Shown here piece after piece: positions 39,924-49,095 of a stretch of DNA of 64,000 nt. Source of the DNA: CALBZE01 sp036381255 (GTDB taxonomy: Bacteria > Gemmatimonadota > Gemmatimonadetes > Longimicrobiales > RSA9); the NCBI GenBank assembly GCA_036381255.1, contig DASVDG010000037.1, forward strand, positions 112,331 through 176,330, in the 5' to 3' direction. A program made the translations under genes and the position numbers. Every line of letters starts with the position of its first letter. The first letter of the stretch is position 1. The notes under the pieces were generated by a model. It saw nothing but the letters and a program-made list of their open reading frames with translations, was not told where the DNA came from and made no database searches.

Positions 39924-41770
39924 GCCAGGATGTGCGCCGTGTTGATCAGGGCAATATGGGTGAACGCCTGCGGGAAGTTGCCGAGGAACTCGCCCGTCTT
40001 CGGGTCGATCTCCTCGCTGTAGAGGCCGACGTGGTTCGCGTGGCGCAGCATGCGCTGGAAGATGCGCTCGCCGCGCTCGAGGTCGCCGGACAGGATCAGC
40101 GCGTCCGCCAGCCAGAACGTACAGATCGAGAAGACGCCCTCGCCGCCCGGCAGGCCGTCCGGATTGACGTACCGGTAGACCAGTTCCTGGTCCGCGCTCG
40201 TCAGCTCCCGCAGCGTCGCTTCGATCGTGCTCTTCACGCGCGGGTGGTCGTGCGGGAGGAAGCCCATGATCCCGATCTGGAGGTTCGCCGCGTCCAGCGC
40301 GTCCGTGCCGTAGAACTGCACGAACGACTGCTTCGCCTCGCTCCACCCCTCGCGCATGACCTCTTCGTGGATCGCGTCGCGCTCGCGCTTCCAGACGTCG
40401 AGCGCGCCCGGCAGCTGGAGCCGCTCCGCCAGCTTGATCGCCCGATCCAGCGCGACCCAGCACATGACCTTGCTGAAGACGTAGTGCTGGATCCCGGCGC
40501 GAACCTCCCAGATGCTCGAGTCCTTCCGCCGCCAGTTGGCCGCCACCCAGTCCGCGAGTCCGGCGAGCAGCAACCAGAGCCCCTCCGTCATCGGGTGGTT
40601 CTCGTGCCACAGGTACGCCGTCTCGAGGATCTCGCCGTAGACGTCGAGCTGGAGCTGGTCGAACGCGCCGTTCCCGATGCGGACCGGGCCCGATCCGCGG
40701 TACCCCTCCAGGTGCGGCAGCTCCTGCTCCGGCAGGATGCGCTCCCCGCCGATCCCGTACATGATCTGGAGATGGTCCGCCGATTTGCGCGTCACCCGCT
40801 TCAGGTAGTCCATGAAGCGGTTCTCTTCGTCGTACTGGCCGAGCACGTGCAGCGCGTACAGCGTGAACGATGCGTCACGCAGCCAGGTGAACCGGTAGTC
40901 CCAGTTGCGGATCCCGCCGATCTCCTCGGGCAGCGACGTGGTTGGCGCGGCCACGACGGCGCCGGTCGGATCGTAGAAGAGGAGCTTCAGCACGAGCGCG
41001 CTCCGCTCGACCTGCGCGCGGTACGGGCCGTGATAACGGATGCGGCCGACCCAGCGGTCCCAGAACGCCGCCGTCGCATCCAGCCGCGCCTGCGATTCGT
41101 ACGACGCGACCGGGTAGACCTCGTCGTCGTCGTAACGCAGCACGATCCACAGCACCTCGCCCGGCCGCACGCGCAGCCGCGCACGGGCGCGCGCGGCGCC
41201 CTCGTCCAGCTCCCACCAGATCGAGTCCGGCGCCGACAGCGCGAGCGCCTCCCGCTCCCGGTCCGTGGCCAGCAGGCCGTTGCGCCGCGGCAGCAGGTAG
41301 ACCGGCGCGGTGCCGTAACCGAAGCGAGGCTCGAACAGGATCTCGATCTCGACCTCGCCTCGGGTGCACTCGATCCGGCGATGGATCTCGTGGTGTGCCG
41401 CCGCCGCGAGCTCGCGCTCCTGCGCGGGCATGAAATCCGTCACCTCGACCACGCCGCCCTGGTCCGTGTGGAACGACGTCACCAGGATGTTGGTGGCCGG
41501 CAGATAACGCTGCGTCGAGGTGTACCGCGCCGTCGGTGCGATCCGGAACCGGCCGCCGCGTTCGTGGTCCAGGATCGCCGCGAACACGCTCGCGGAGTCG
41601 AAGCGCGGCAGACAGCACCAGTCGATCGAGCCGTCCAGTCCCACGAGGGCGGCCGTGCGCATGTCGCCGATGATCGCGTAGTCCGAGATCGGCTTGTAGC
41701 GCGCGCGCGCCTGTTCTTCGACGCCGGGCGCGCCCGTCTCGCCGACCGCCAGGGCCGGGTTTCGCGTCAA
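39893..41770 (-). CDS. Glycoside hydrolase family 15 protein (glucoamylase/trehalase-like)
   Basis: The 625-residue enzyme has the bacterial GH15 layout: an N-terminal beta domain with SDYAIIGDMRTAALVGLDGS and DWCCLPRFDSASVFAAILD, then the alpha/alpha barrel with IRNWDYRFTWLRDASFTLYA, GIGGERILPEQELPHLEGY and a C-terminal EEIDPKTGEFLGNFPQAFTH. It probably hydrolyses alpha-glucosides such as trehalose or maltodextrin; no signal peptide is seen. The start is TTG 41770 with GGAGGAG upstream and a four-base overlap (TTGA) with the BON gene's stop. The tungstate genes follow on the same strand. Confidence 0.9.
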   Translation of the reverse strand: MTRNPALAVGETGAPGVEEQARARYKPISDYAIIGDMRTAALVGLDGSIDWCCLPRFDSASVFAAILDHERGGRFRIAPTARYTSTQRYLPATNILVTSFHTDQGGVVEVTDFMPAQERELAAAAHHEIHRRIECTRGEVEIEILFEPRFGYGTAPVYLLPRRNGLLATDREREALALSAPDSIWWELDEGAARARARLRVRPGEVLWIVLRYDDDEVYPVASYESQARLDATAAFWDRWVGRIRYHGPYRAQVERSALVLKLLFYDPTGAVVAAPTTSLPEEIGGIRNWDYRFTWLRDASFTLYALHVLGQYDEENRFMDYLKRVTRKSADHLQIMYGIGGERILPEQELPHLEGYRGSGPVRIGNGAFDQLQLDVYGEILETAYLWHENHPMTEGLWLLLAGLADWVAANWRRKDSSIWEVRAGIQHYVFSKVMCWVALDRAIKLAERLQLPGALDVWKRERDAIHEEVMREGWSEAKQSFVQFYGTDALDAANLQIGIMGFLPHDHPRVKSTIEATLRELTSADQELVYRYVNPDGLPGGEGVFSICTFWLADALILSGDLERGERIFQRMLRHANHVGLYSEEIDPKTGEFLGNFPQAFTHIALINTAHILAWAQQQQQPG

Positions 41771-42255
41771 TGGTTCTCCTCCGACCAGCTCCCCTCCTGG
41801 ATCGGCCGGTCCGGTGGCTCGTACGTTTCGCCGACCTCGAGGGCTCTCGGATAGTGGTGAGTTCCGTACGCCTGGCCCTCGACGTCGTCCAGCAGGTGAT
41901 CCGCCGAGGGCTCCGCACGGATCCCCTCCTCGCCGTACGGCGCCTCGACCTCCTCGTCCTCGACGACGGCGTCGTCCGCGCCGGCGTTGTATTCGACCCG
42001 CACCAACTCGTCGACGACCAGCTCGTTGGAGTAGTTCGCGATGCCGAGGACGTCCGAGATCACGTGCTCGATCTCCTGGAGCTCGAACTCCGTGCCGACG
42101 CGACCCGTCAGCGTGACGAAACCGTCCTCGACTTCCACGTCGATGCCGTCGGGGTCGACTTCCGGATACTCGCTCAGCTCCTCGAGGATCAGCGACGCGA
42201 TCTCCTCGTCGTCCATGTCCTCGAGGTCGTAGAGGTCTTCGAAATCGCCCGGCAT
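41767..42255 (-). CDS. Acidic BON-domain protein
   Basis: The 162-residue protein has a BON domain at about 14-85 (DEEIASLILEELSEYPEV, VDVEVEDGFVTLTGRV-like, EIEHVISDVLGIANYSNEL) and then a disordered tail rich in Asp and Glu. No signal peptide is present. The start at ATG 42255 follows CCCAGGAGGGACCC. It is the first gene of the GH15-tungstate operon. Its BON domain recalls that of the Gly/Tyr-rich protein at 31690. Function is unknown. Confidence 0.85.
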   Translation of the reverse strand: MPGDFEDLYDLEDMDDEEIASLILEELSEYPEVDPDGIDVEVEDGFVTLTGRVGTEFELQEIEHVISDVLGIANYSNELVVDELVRVEYNAGADDAVVEDEEVEAPYGEEGIRAEPSADHLLDDVEGQAYGTHHYPRALEVGETYEPPDRPIQEGSWSEENH

Positions 42256-42352
42256 GGGGTCCCTCCTGGGTCTCGCTCATCCGTGATGTCGAGCGAGTCC
42301 GCGAGGCGGCCCGGGCTCCGGTGCCGGCGCCTTGCCGCGCTGCGGCCCGACG

Positions 42353-43045
42353 TCAGAAGTGGTAGGCCGCGCCGAGCGTGAGCACGAAGTTCTGCACCCA
42401 CTCCTCCTCCGGGACATCCAGATTCTGCCGCAGGAACGCCGGCGGCGTCGGCAGCTTCCAGAAGACGTCCCTCGCGTCGGCGCGGAGCGCCAGGCGCCGC
42501 GTCGCGAACCACTCGATGCCCGCACCGACGTGTCCGGCGAATCTCGTGCCGAAATCGAAGCGGGCATCCGCAGGGAGCTCGGCCGCCGTCTCGACGTCGT
42601 CCTCGTCCGAGATCGCGATCGCCGCGCCGCCGCCCGCGACCACGTACGGCATCAGGCCGTAGTACGTACGCGGCCCCGTGATGTTGAACCGCAGCGACGC
42701 ATCGACCAGCGCGAGCCCCAGGTCGGCCTCCCCGATCCGCGTGAGCGCCGCGTCGACCGTCGTCGTATCCCACACGGCGCGGGTGGTCGGGAAATACGTC
42801 GCGCTCGCCTCCGCCGTGAACGGCCCGCTGATGCGCAGCGAGTAGCGGACGCCGCCCGCCGGCCCGGATTCCGGGCCCAGCTCGAGCCGCCCTTCGTCCG
42901 TGATCGCGTACCCGCCGAAAACGGCGACGGACTGGCGTTCGTCCACGTAGCGGTAAGGCGAAGGGATCTGCTGCGCCGAGGCCGGCTCCACGCTCGCGAG
43001 CAGCCCCGCCACGAGCGGGAGCGACAGGCGCCAGTTTCTGTGCAT
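42353..43045 (-). CDS. Outer-membrane beta-barrel protein
   Basis: The 230-residue product has a signal peptide (LSLPLVAGLLASVEPASA, cleavage before QQ), then beta-strand-rich sequence such as VRYSLRISGPFTAEASATYF and MPYVVAGGGAAIAISD, ending in VLTLGAAYHF with a C-terminal Phe. It resembles small eight-stranded OmpW/OmpA-like barrels but no family is certain. The start at ATG 43045 gives a normal signal peptide. Confidence 0.78.
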   Translation of the reverse strand: MHRNWRLSLPLVAGLLASVEPASAQQIPSPYRYVDERQSVAVFGGYAITDEGRLELGPESGPAGGVRYSLRISGPFTAEASATYFPTTRAVWDTTTVDAALTRIGEADLGLALVDASLRFNITGPRTYYGLMPYVVAGGGAAIAISDEDDVETAAELPADARFDFGTRFAGHVGAGIEWFATRRLALRADARDVFWKLPTPPAFLRQNLDVPEEEWVQNFVLTLGAAYHF

Positions 43046-43218
43046 CTTCACGTTCACGCCGAGGTTCGGGGATGAATCACCCAGTTGGAAGTGTCGGGAA
43101 GGTAGACGCGGCCGTCGGACCACGCAAGCGATCCCGTCGGTTGACACGGTTTTCCGCCGCGGATAACCTAACTGCCGTGCGGAGCCCTCCGCTCCGACCC
43201 CCTAGTCTACGCTCCGAG

Positions 43219-44202
43219 ATGATGCTGCGTTCCCTCTGCCTGGCCCTCCTCCTCGGCTGCCCGGTCGCCGCGCTCGGCCAATCGGTCCGCGTCGGCCCGG
43301 ATGACGAATACCTCCGCGCCGCGCCCGACGGCGCCGTCCTGGCGACCGTGCTGAACGGCACCGAGCTGCGCGGCGGCCGCACGCAGGGCGCGTGGCGCGA
43401 GGTCACGCTCGAGGGGTGGATCTGGAGCGCCTCCGTCGCACCCGAGGACCGCGACGGCCACGACCTCGTCGTCCGCGCTCGCGACGGCGAGAACCTCCGT
43501 GCGTCGCCCGACGGCACCCGCCTCGCACGGCTCCGCACCGGCATGCTTCTCGACGAGGTCGACCGGGACGGGAACTGGGTCCGCGTCCGCCGCACCGCCT
43601 GGATCCGGACCGACGGCCTCCTCGCCGACCGACCGGCCACGAACGCCGCGACCCCGGCCGCGCCCGCCCGCACGCCCGCCTCCCGCACGAACCTCGCCGC
43701 ATGGGCACGGATGGGCCACGCCGGCGCCGCCCTGCTCGCCGCACCCGACAAGGACACCATCGCCGCCGTCCGACCCCTCACGCCCGTCGAGGTCCTCGCC
43801 CGCGAAGGCAACTGGGCCCGCGTCCGCCTCGAAGGCTGGGTCTGGGTACCCTCCCTCGCCGCTCCCGCCGACACCGGCGACGTGCTCCGCAACATCTCGC
43901 CCCAGGTCCTGGCCGCCAACCCCCAGGGCTTCCAGGGCCGACTCATCGAGTGGACCGTCCAGTTCATCGCCCTCGAACACGCGGAGCGCATCCGCACCGA
44001 CTTCTACGAGGGCGAACCCTTCATCCTCGCACGTGGCCCCGGCGACGAAGCCGGCTTCGTCTACATCGCCGTGCCCCCCGACCGCGTCGAGCAGGTCAAA
44101 CGCCTCGCACCGCTCCAGCGCATCACCGTGCTGGCCCGGGTCCGCACCGCGCGCTCCGCCATCATGGGCGCCCCGGTCCTCGACCTCCTCGGCTTCCGCT
44201 GA
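43219..44202 (+). CDS. Secreted protein with three SH3-like repeats
   Basis: The 327-residue protein has a signal peptide (MLRSLCLALLLGCPVAALGQ) and three bacterial SH3-type repeats, each ending in a Trp-rich strand: GAWREVTLEGWIWS, GNWVRVRRTAWIRTDGL and GNWARVRLEGWVWVPSL. The last 100 residues, from RGLIEWTVQFIALEH-like sequence onward, form a separate beta-rich domain without a recognised family. Such repeats bind peptidoglycan or other envelope partners. It is divergent from the barrel gene at 43045. Confidence 0.78.
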   Translation: MMLRSLCLALLLGCPVAALGQSVRVGPDDEYLRAAPDGAVLATVLNGTELRGGRTQGAWREVTLEGWIWSASVAPEDRDGHDLVVRARDGENLRASPDGTRLARLRTGMLLDEVDRDGNWVRVRRTAWIRTDGLLADRPATNAATPAAPARTPASRTNLAAWARMGHAGAALLAAPDKDTIAAVRPLTPVEVLAREGNWARVRLEGWVWVPSLAAPADTGDVLRNISPQVLAANPQGFQGRLIEWTVQFIALEHAERIRTDFYEGEPFILARGPGDEAGFVYIAVPPDRVEQVKRLAPLQRITVLARVRTARSAIMGAPVLDLLGFR

Positions 44203-44299
44203 ACCCCGACCTCCATCGCGGTGAACCTTTTACGCTTCCGCGTCGTATACGGAACGAATTCTCCCCACAAACATCTGTAGCATCGAGGTTTGCCGTCCG

Positions 44300-45403
44300 A
44301 TGGAGTCGCGCAGGAGCAGCATCGTCATCGTGGGCGTGGTGGCGCTGGGTTGGATCGCGCCCGCGGAATCGCCGTGGGCATCCCGGCCGCAGGAAGCGAC
44401 CGCGTCCGAATCGTCCGCCGAGGCCGGGGGGTTGCCCGCGCCGGCCACGGTACAGTCGGCGGCGATCGTCGACCTGGAGGTCGGTTACCGGCCGGAGGCG
44501 CTGGGCCACAGCCGGGTCGTCCGCGTGTGGCCGGTGCTGCCCGGCGAGCGGCTGACGCTGCCGCTCGAGTGGCGCGAGCCGCGTCCGGAGCGGGTGTCGT
44601 ATCGGTGGGTGGTGGTCGAGGGCACGGAGGAGTCCGGGGCGGTGGAGCTGGTGGGCGTGGCGCTCGCGGAGAAGAGCGCGCCGCGCCCGCTGGGCGCGGA
44701 CGGGGTCGCCGTGGCGCCGACGGAGCCGGGCGTTTATCGTCTGGAGCTGAGTGCGGGCGCCCGGTCGCGCCGGCTGGACGGGCTGGAGCTGATCGTCCAG
44801 GTCCCGTTCCACCTGAAGGAGGATGGTTACCTGAACGGCTACCACATCGGGCGGTACCCGACGGAGGGCCGGAACCGGACCGACCGGTACGCGCCGCCGG
44901 CCGGGTTCATCGAGGTGACGCCGGAGAACCAGTCGCTGCGCGTTTCGGAGCATTTCCGGTTGCGCGAGTTCCTGACGAAGGATCAGCGGAGCGTCTGGCC
45001 GAAGTACGTGGTGGTGGATCCCCGGCTGCTCGACAAGCTCGAGCTGGTGATGCAGGATCTGAACGCGCACGGCATCCGCGCGGAGCGGATGGCGGTGATG
45101 AGCGGATTCCGCACGCCACAATACAACCGCAAGGGGCTGAGTCGCGGGCGCGCGTCGCTGAGTCGTCACCAGTACGGGGACGCGGCGGACGTCTGGATCG
45201 ACAACGACGGCGACTGGTACATGGACGACCTGAACGGCGATGGTCGGCGGGACACCCGGGATGCGCGGGTGATGCGCGACGCGGTCGATCGCGTGGAGCG
45301 CCGGCACCCCGAACTGGTCGGCGGCGCGGGGATCTACCGCGACAACGGCGTCCACGGGCCGTTCATCCACATCGACGCGCGCGGATATCGCGCGCGCTGG
45401 TAG
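44300..45403 (+). CDS. M15-type D,D-peptidase-like secreted protein
   Basis: The 367-residue protein has a hydrophobic N-terminal segment (IVIVGVVALGWIAPA), a beta-rich middle and a C-terminal peptidase M15/DUF882-like domain. The zinc motif is SRHQYGDAADVWID (H-x6-D), completed by GPFIHIDARG. SEHFRLREFLTKDQ and MSGFRTPQYNR are also typical. Between the two zinc motifs lies an Asp-rich loop, DNDGDWYMDDLNGDGRRD, that resembles an EF-hand calcium loop. A role in peptidoglycan trimming is likely. Confidence 0.85.
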   Translation: MESRRSSIVIVGVVALGWIAPAESPWASRPQEATASESSAEAGGLPAPATVQSAAIVDLEVGYRPEALGHSRVVRVWPVLPGERLTLPLEWREPRPERVSYRWVVVEGTEESGAVELVGVALAEKSAPRPLGADGVAVAPTEPGVYRLELSAGARSRRLDGLELIVQVPFHLKEDGYLNGYHIGRYPTEGRNRTDRYAPPAGFIEVTPENQSLRVSEHFRLREFLTKDQRSVWPKYVVVDPRLLDKLELVMQDLNAHGIRAERMAVMSGFRTPQYNRKGLSRGRASLSRHQYGDAADVWIDNDGDWYMDDLNGDGRRDTRDARVMRDAVDRVERRHPELVGGAGIYRDNGVHGPFIHIDARGYRARW

Positions 45404-45657
45404 GCCGCGGGGCCGGCCGCGCCGCGCCCGGCACCGAACGTGCCGGAGCCGCCGACGGCGCGGCCGGCCGGGGGGCGCGCTGCGGTCGCTTCCGGGGTCG
45501 TCATCGATCGTGGCGGGCGTGACCGACGGCGCCGGCGGGCCGTCATGGAGGGACGGAGTTACGCGTTCGTCGCAGGACGGCTACACGCTCCCCGGGGTCG
45601 GCCCGGCCGCTCGCCGTGCGGCGTCGGCCGATGGAATCCACCGAGGTTGGAGGCGCC

Positions 45658-47838
45658 ATGCGTTCTCGTTGGACGGGATCGGGACTGCTGCTCCTCGTGC
45701 TGGCCGGCTGTGGCGATGGGACCGGCCCGGGCGAGGCCGCGTATGGGATCGAGGCGGTCGCCGGGAGCGGCCAGATCGCCGAGGTCGGCGAGTCACTGCC
45801 GGAGCCGTTCGAGGCGCGGGTCACCGACGGTGGCCAGCCGGTCCCGGGCGTGGCGGTCCGGTGGGAGATCGTCTCCGGCAGCGGTGCCCGATTCACGACC
45901 GCATCGTCGAGCACGGACGCCGGCGGCATCACGCGTGCCACGCTCCAGCTCGGCCCGGACACCGGCCGGTACGAGGTGCACGCGCGCATTGCGGCATCGT
46001 CCGCGGCCCCGGCCTCGTTCACGGCGCGGGCGATTCTGCAGCCGGTCATCGCATCGGTCAGCCCGACGCGAGTCGCGGCCGGCGAAGTCGTGACGATCAC
46101 CGGCGATCGCTTCAGCTCGAACGCCGAGGAGAACATCGTGCTGTTCGATGGGTTCCGTGGCACCGTCGTCGAGGCGACGCCGACCGAGGTCCAGGCGGTC
46201 GTGCCGAGCTGCGTGCCCACCCGTACGGTGGACGTGACGGTCCGGATCGGCACCGTGGAGAGCGAACCGTATGCCCCGGTCGACGTGACCGGCGACGGCG
46301 CGCCGCCGATCGACCTCGCCGTCGGCGAAGCGCTCGCGCTGACCGACCCCGACGAGATGGCCTGCCTGCGTCTGCCGGGCACGGACGGCGTCGCGTACCT
46401 CGTCGTACCCCAGAACGCGAACAGCGTCGACGGCCGGTCGCTCCCTTACCAGCTCGTGGGCGTGACGGGGCAGGGGGGCGGCATCGTGACAGCGCTTTCA
46501 CCGCGTCCGCGGGTCGAGGCGCTGCCGCTCCGCGAGGCCGGCCGCGCGACGGCGCAAGGGGCGTGGGAGCTCGGCCTTCGCAGGCGCGAACGGTCGCTCC
46601 GCCGGGCCGGTACCGAATTCGCCGCGGGTGTAGGCGCGCGCGCCGCCGCCGAGGTGCCGAGCGTCGGCGATCGCAAGCAATTCGACGTCTACAACGGCGA
46701 CGACGGATTCACCACCATCACCGCGCGGGTCATGTACGTCAGCGACCACGCGGTGGTCTACCAGGACGTGAACGCGCCGGCGGGCGGGTTCGTCGAAGGG
46801 GACTTCGAGACCTTCGCCGCGCTGTTCGACGACCCGATCTACACGACCGACATCGCGGCGTTCGGCGAGCCATCGGACGTCGACGGGAACGGCCGGATCA
46901 TCATCCTGTTCACGCCGATCGTCAACGAGCTGACGGAACGGGGCAGCGATGCCGGATTCATTGCGGGGTTCTTCTACGGCATCGACCTGTACTCGAGGGA
47001 GACGTACGCCCACAGCAACGAGGCGGAGGTCTTCTACAGCATGGTCCCGGATCCGAACGGCGTGCACGGCGACCCGCGGAGCCGGGATCTGGTGCTGGGC
47101 ACCGTTCCGCCGGTGCTGGCGCACGAGTTCCAGCACATGATCCACTTCGAGCAGCGCCGGCGCCGCAACGCCCCGCAGGACTCGCTCTGGATCTCGGAGG
47201 CGCTGGCCCACATGGCCGAAGACCTCGTCGCCGCGGAGTTCGAGCGGCGCGGCGATGCGGCCCAGGCCGACAACTTCCGCCGGGACAACATCGAACGCGC
47301 CGGCGAGTACCTGCGGTCGCCGTACGGGGTCAGCCTCACCGATGTCTACGGCGTCGGCTCCCTGGCCGAGCGAGGCGGGCAGTGGCTCTTCCTCAAGTAC
47401 CTCGCCGGGCACTTCGGCGGTGTCGAATTGCTGCGGGACCTGACGCAGACCGCGCTCGGCGGCGTGGCGAACGTCGAGGCCGCGACGGGGGTCGCCTGGG
47501 CCGACCTCTTCGACCGCTGGTCCATCGCGCTCTGGGCCGATGATGCACCCGAGCTGAACGGCGCGCCGATCGACCCGGTCTACACCTTCCCGAACATCGA
47601 CCTCCGCCGCGAGATCTCGGACGGCGGCGCGTACCCGCTGCAGCCCGCGACGCGCCGGTACCAGGACTACCTGACCGGCGGCACTCTCCCGGTTTCCGCG
47701 CCGCTGCACCTGATCTTCGAGGCGCCGGCTCCGGTGAGCGGCTCGCCGCCGCCCATGCACCTGGCGTTCAGCCGTGCGGGCGGCGACGCGTTCCGGGCCG
47801 ACGACCGGCCGCGCTGGACGGTGATCCGGATCCGTTGA
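45658..47838 (+). CDS. Lipoprotein metallopeptidase with Ig-like and TIG domains (M30-like)
   Basis: The 726-residue protein has a lipoprotein signal (LLLLVLAGCGDG), a Big-type Ig domain (about 35-120: ARVTDGGQPVPGVAVRWEIV), an IPT/TIG domain (about 125-205: PVIASVSPTRVAAGEVVTI), and a C-terminal peptidase. The zinc site is HEFQH (489-493) with a downstream SEAL Glu at about 514, an arrangement like hyicolysin-type M30 peptidases. It should sit on the outer membrane and act on extracellular protein. Peptidase family assignment is moderate. A 13-bp hairpin follows the gene. Confidence 0.8.
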   Translation: MRSRWTGSGLLLLVLAGCGDGTGPGEAAYGIEAVAGSGQIAEVGESLPEPFEARVTDGGQPVPGVAVRWEIVSGSGARFTTASSSTDAGGITRATLQLGPDTGRYEVHARIAASSAAPASFTARAILQPVIASVSPTRVAAGEVVTITGDRFSSNAEENIVLFDGFRGTVVEATPTEVQAVVPSCVPTRTVDVTVRIGTVESEPYAPVDVTGDGAPPIDLAVGEALALTDPDEMACLRLPGTDGVAYLVVPQNANSVDGRSLPYQLVGVTGQGGGIVTALSPRPRVEALPLREAGRATAQGAWELGLRRRERSLRRAGTEFAAGVGARAAAEVPSVGDRKQFDVYNGDDGFTTITARVMYVSDHAVVYQDVNAPAGGFVEGDFETFAALFDDPIYTTDIAAFGEPSDVDGNGRIIILFTPIVNELTERGSDAGFIAGFFYGIDLYSRETYAHSNEAEVFYSMVPDPNGVHGDPRSRDLVLGTVPPVLAHEFQHMIHFEQRRRRNAPQDSLWISEALAHMAEDLVAAEFERRGDAAQADNFRRDNIERAGEYLRSPYGVSLTDVYGVGSLAERGGQWLFLKYLAGHFGGVELLRDLTQTALGGVANVEAATGVAWADLFDRWSIALWADDAPELNGAPIDPVYTFPNIDLRREISDGGAYPLQPATRRYQDYLTGGTLPVSAPLHLIFEAPAPVSGSPPPMHLAFSRAGGDAFRADDRPRWTVIRIR

Positions 47839-47845
47839 GGCTCCG

Positions 47846-47880
47846 CCGCGGGCGGCCGGCGCCCGGTCGGCCGCCCGCGG
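47846..47880. terminator. Bidirectional hairpin terminator
   Basis: CCGCGGGCGGCCG (47846-47858) and CGGCCGCCCGCGG (47868-47880) are perfect complements with a nine-base loop. The hairpin exactly fills the space between two convergent stop codons. Confidence 0.7.
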
Positions 47881-48966
47881 TCAGTGCGCCGTCGGCGCCG
47901 GGCCGCTCGCCGCCGTGTCGGCGGCCGTGTCGGCGACCGCGACGGCCGCCGTGTCGGCGACTGCGACGGCGGCCGCGGCGCCGGGCGTCGGCGCCTCCTC
48001 GTCGGCCGGCGCATCGCCGGCCACCTGCGTGGCCGGCGTGAACGCGGACGACACCGGCCGGCCGACCCACTGCGGCGGCGCCGCAACGCCGAGCAGCCAG
48101 AGCGCCGTGGCCGCCGTGTCCATCGTGCGGATCGGCGCGTTCAGCGGTCCGCCCGGCCGGACGCCCTTCCCCCAGGCGATCCACGGGATCGTCATGTCGC
48201 GCGGGTCGTCGCTGCCGTGATTGCGGTCGTGGCCGCCGTGGTCCGCGGTCACGATCACCGTGTAGTTGCCGCGGCCGTACGCGTCGTCCGCCGCCTCCAG
48301 GATCGTGTCGACCGCGCCGTCGGCGCGCTTGACCGCCCAGCCGTACGCGAAGCTCATCCACCCGATCGAGTGGCCGGCATAGTCCGGCTCGCCGATGTGG
48401 ATGAAGATCAGGTTCGGCCGCTCGTGCTCGAGGTAGCGGACCGCGTCGGGGACCGTCTTCGTCGCCATCCAGTGCGAGATGTTCGACCCGGGGCCCTGCC
48501 AGTAGTCGAGCGAGCCCGGCTGCGCCAGGTGGTGGAACTTCGCCTTGCTGAAGAACGCCGCGGTGTGGTACCCCGCATCCTTCGCGACCGCGAACACGGT
48601 CGGCACCTCGACGACGCCGTGGGCGTCCGTCTGGCGGCTGTTGAACGTGATGCCGTGCACCGCCGGCGGCACGCCCGTCAACATCGACGTGTGCGACGGC
48701 AGCGTCTTGCTCGGCAGGATCGTCTGCGCCTTCAGCGAGTACGCCCCCTCGCGCATGAGCCGCTGCAGCGTCTCCGCGTCGAATTCCTCGATGGCATCCG
48801 GCCGCAGCCCGTCGATCGAGATGACGACCACGTGGTCGGTGGTCGCATCCCGCGGCGCCTCCGTCCGCGTTTCCGTGCCCGGCCCGGTCACCCCGCCCGC
48901 GGCGAGCGCGAACACGGCGATGGCCGCGAAGCCCGCCCGGAATCTCCTGTTGATCTGCTTGATCAT
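47881..48966 (-). CDS. Type I phosphodiesterase / nucleotide pyrophosphatase family protein
   Basis: The 361-residue protein has an N-terminal hydrophobic segment (FRAGFAAIAVFALAAGG), consistent with export. It carries the alkaline-phosphatase-superfamily motifs VVVISIDGLRPD, the nucleophile Thr in ILPSKTLPSHTSMLTG, the metal ligands in IHIGEPDYAGHSIGW and VTADHGGHDRNHG. It probably hydrolyses phosphodiesters or pyrophosphates outside the cytoplasm. The last 40 residues are Ala-rich with repeats of VAVADTAA. The ATG at 48966 has AAAGGAG upstream. Confidence 0.88.
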   Translation of the reverse strand: MIKQINRRFRAGFAAIAVFALAAGGVTGPGTETRTEAPRDATTDHVVVISIDGLRPDAIEEFDAETLQRLMREGAYSLKAQTILPSKTLPSHTSMLTGVPPAVHGITFNSRQTDAHGVVEVPTVFAVAKDAGYHTAAFFSKAKFHHLAQPGSLDYWQGPGSNISHWMATKTVPDAVRYLEHERPNLIFIHIGEPDYAGHSIGWMSFAYGWAVKRADGAVDTILEAADDAYGRGNYTVIVTADHGGHDRNHGSDDPRDMTIPWIAWGKGVRPGGPLNAPIRTMDTAATALWLLGVAAPPQWVGRPVSSAFTPATQVAGDAPADEEAPTPGAAAAVAVADTAAVAVADTAADTAASGPAPTAH

Positions 48967-49095
48967 CCGACTCCTTTCCCTGAAACCGCACGGCGCACGG
49001 ACCCGCGCGGGCCCGGCCGACACGTCGTCGGCCGGGCGCGCGGGCGCGTGCGATCGCCTCCCGGTGATACCCCGGAAGGCGCCGGTGGATCACCC

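Noticed and set aside
44222..44251. ECF-type promoter before the M15 gene (TGAACC ... CGTC)
   Set aside because: The elements are only 13 bp apart, too close for a standard ECF promoter.
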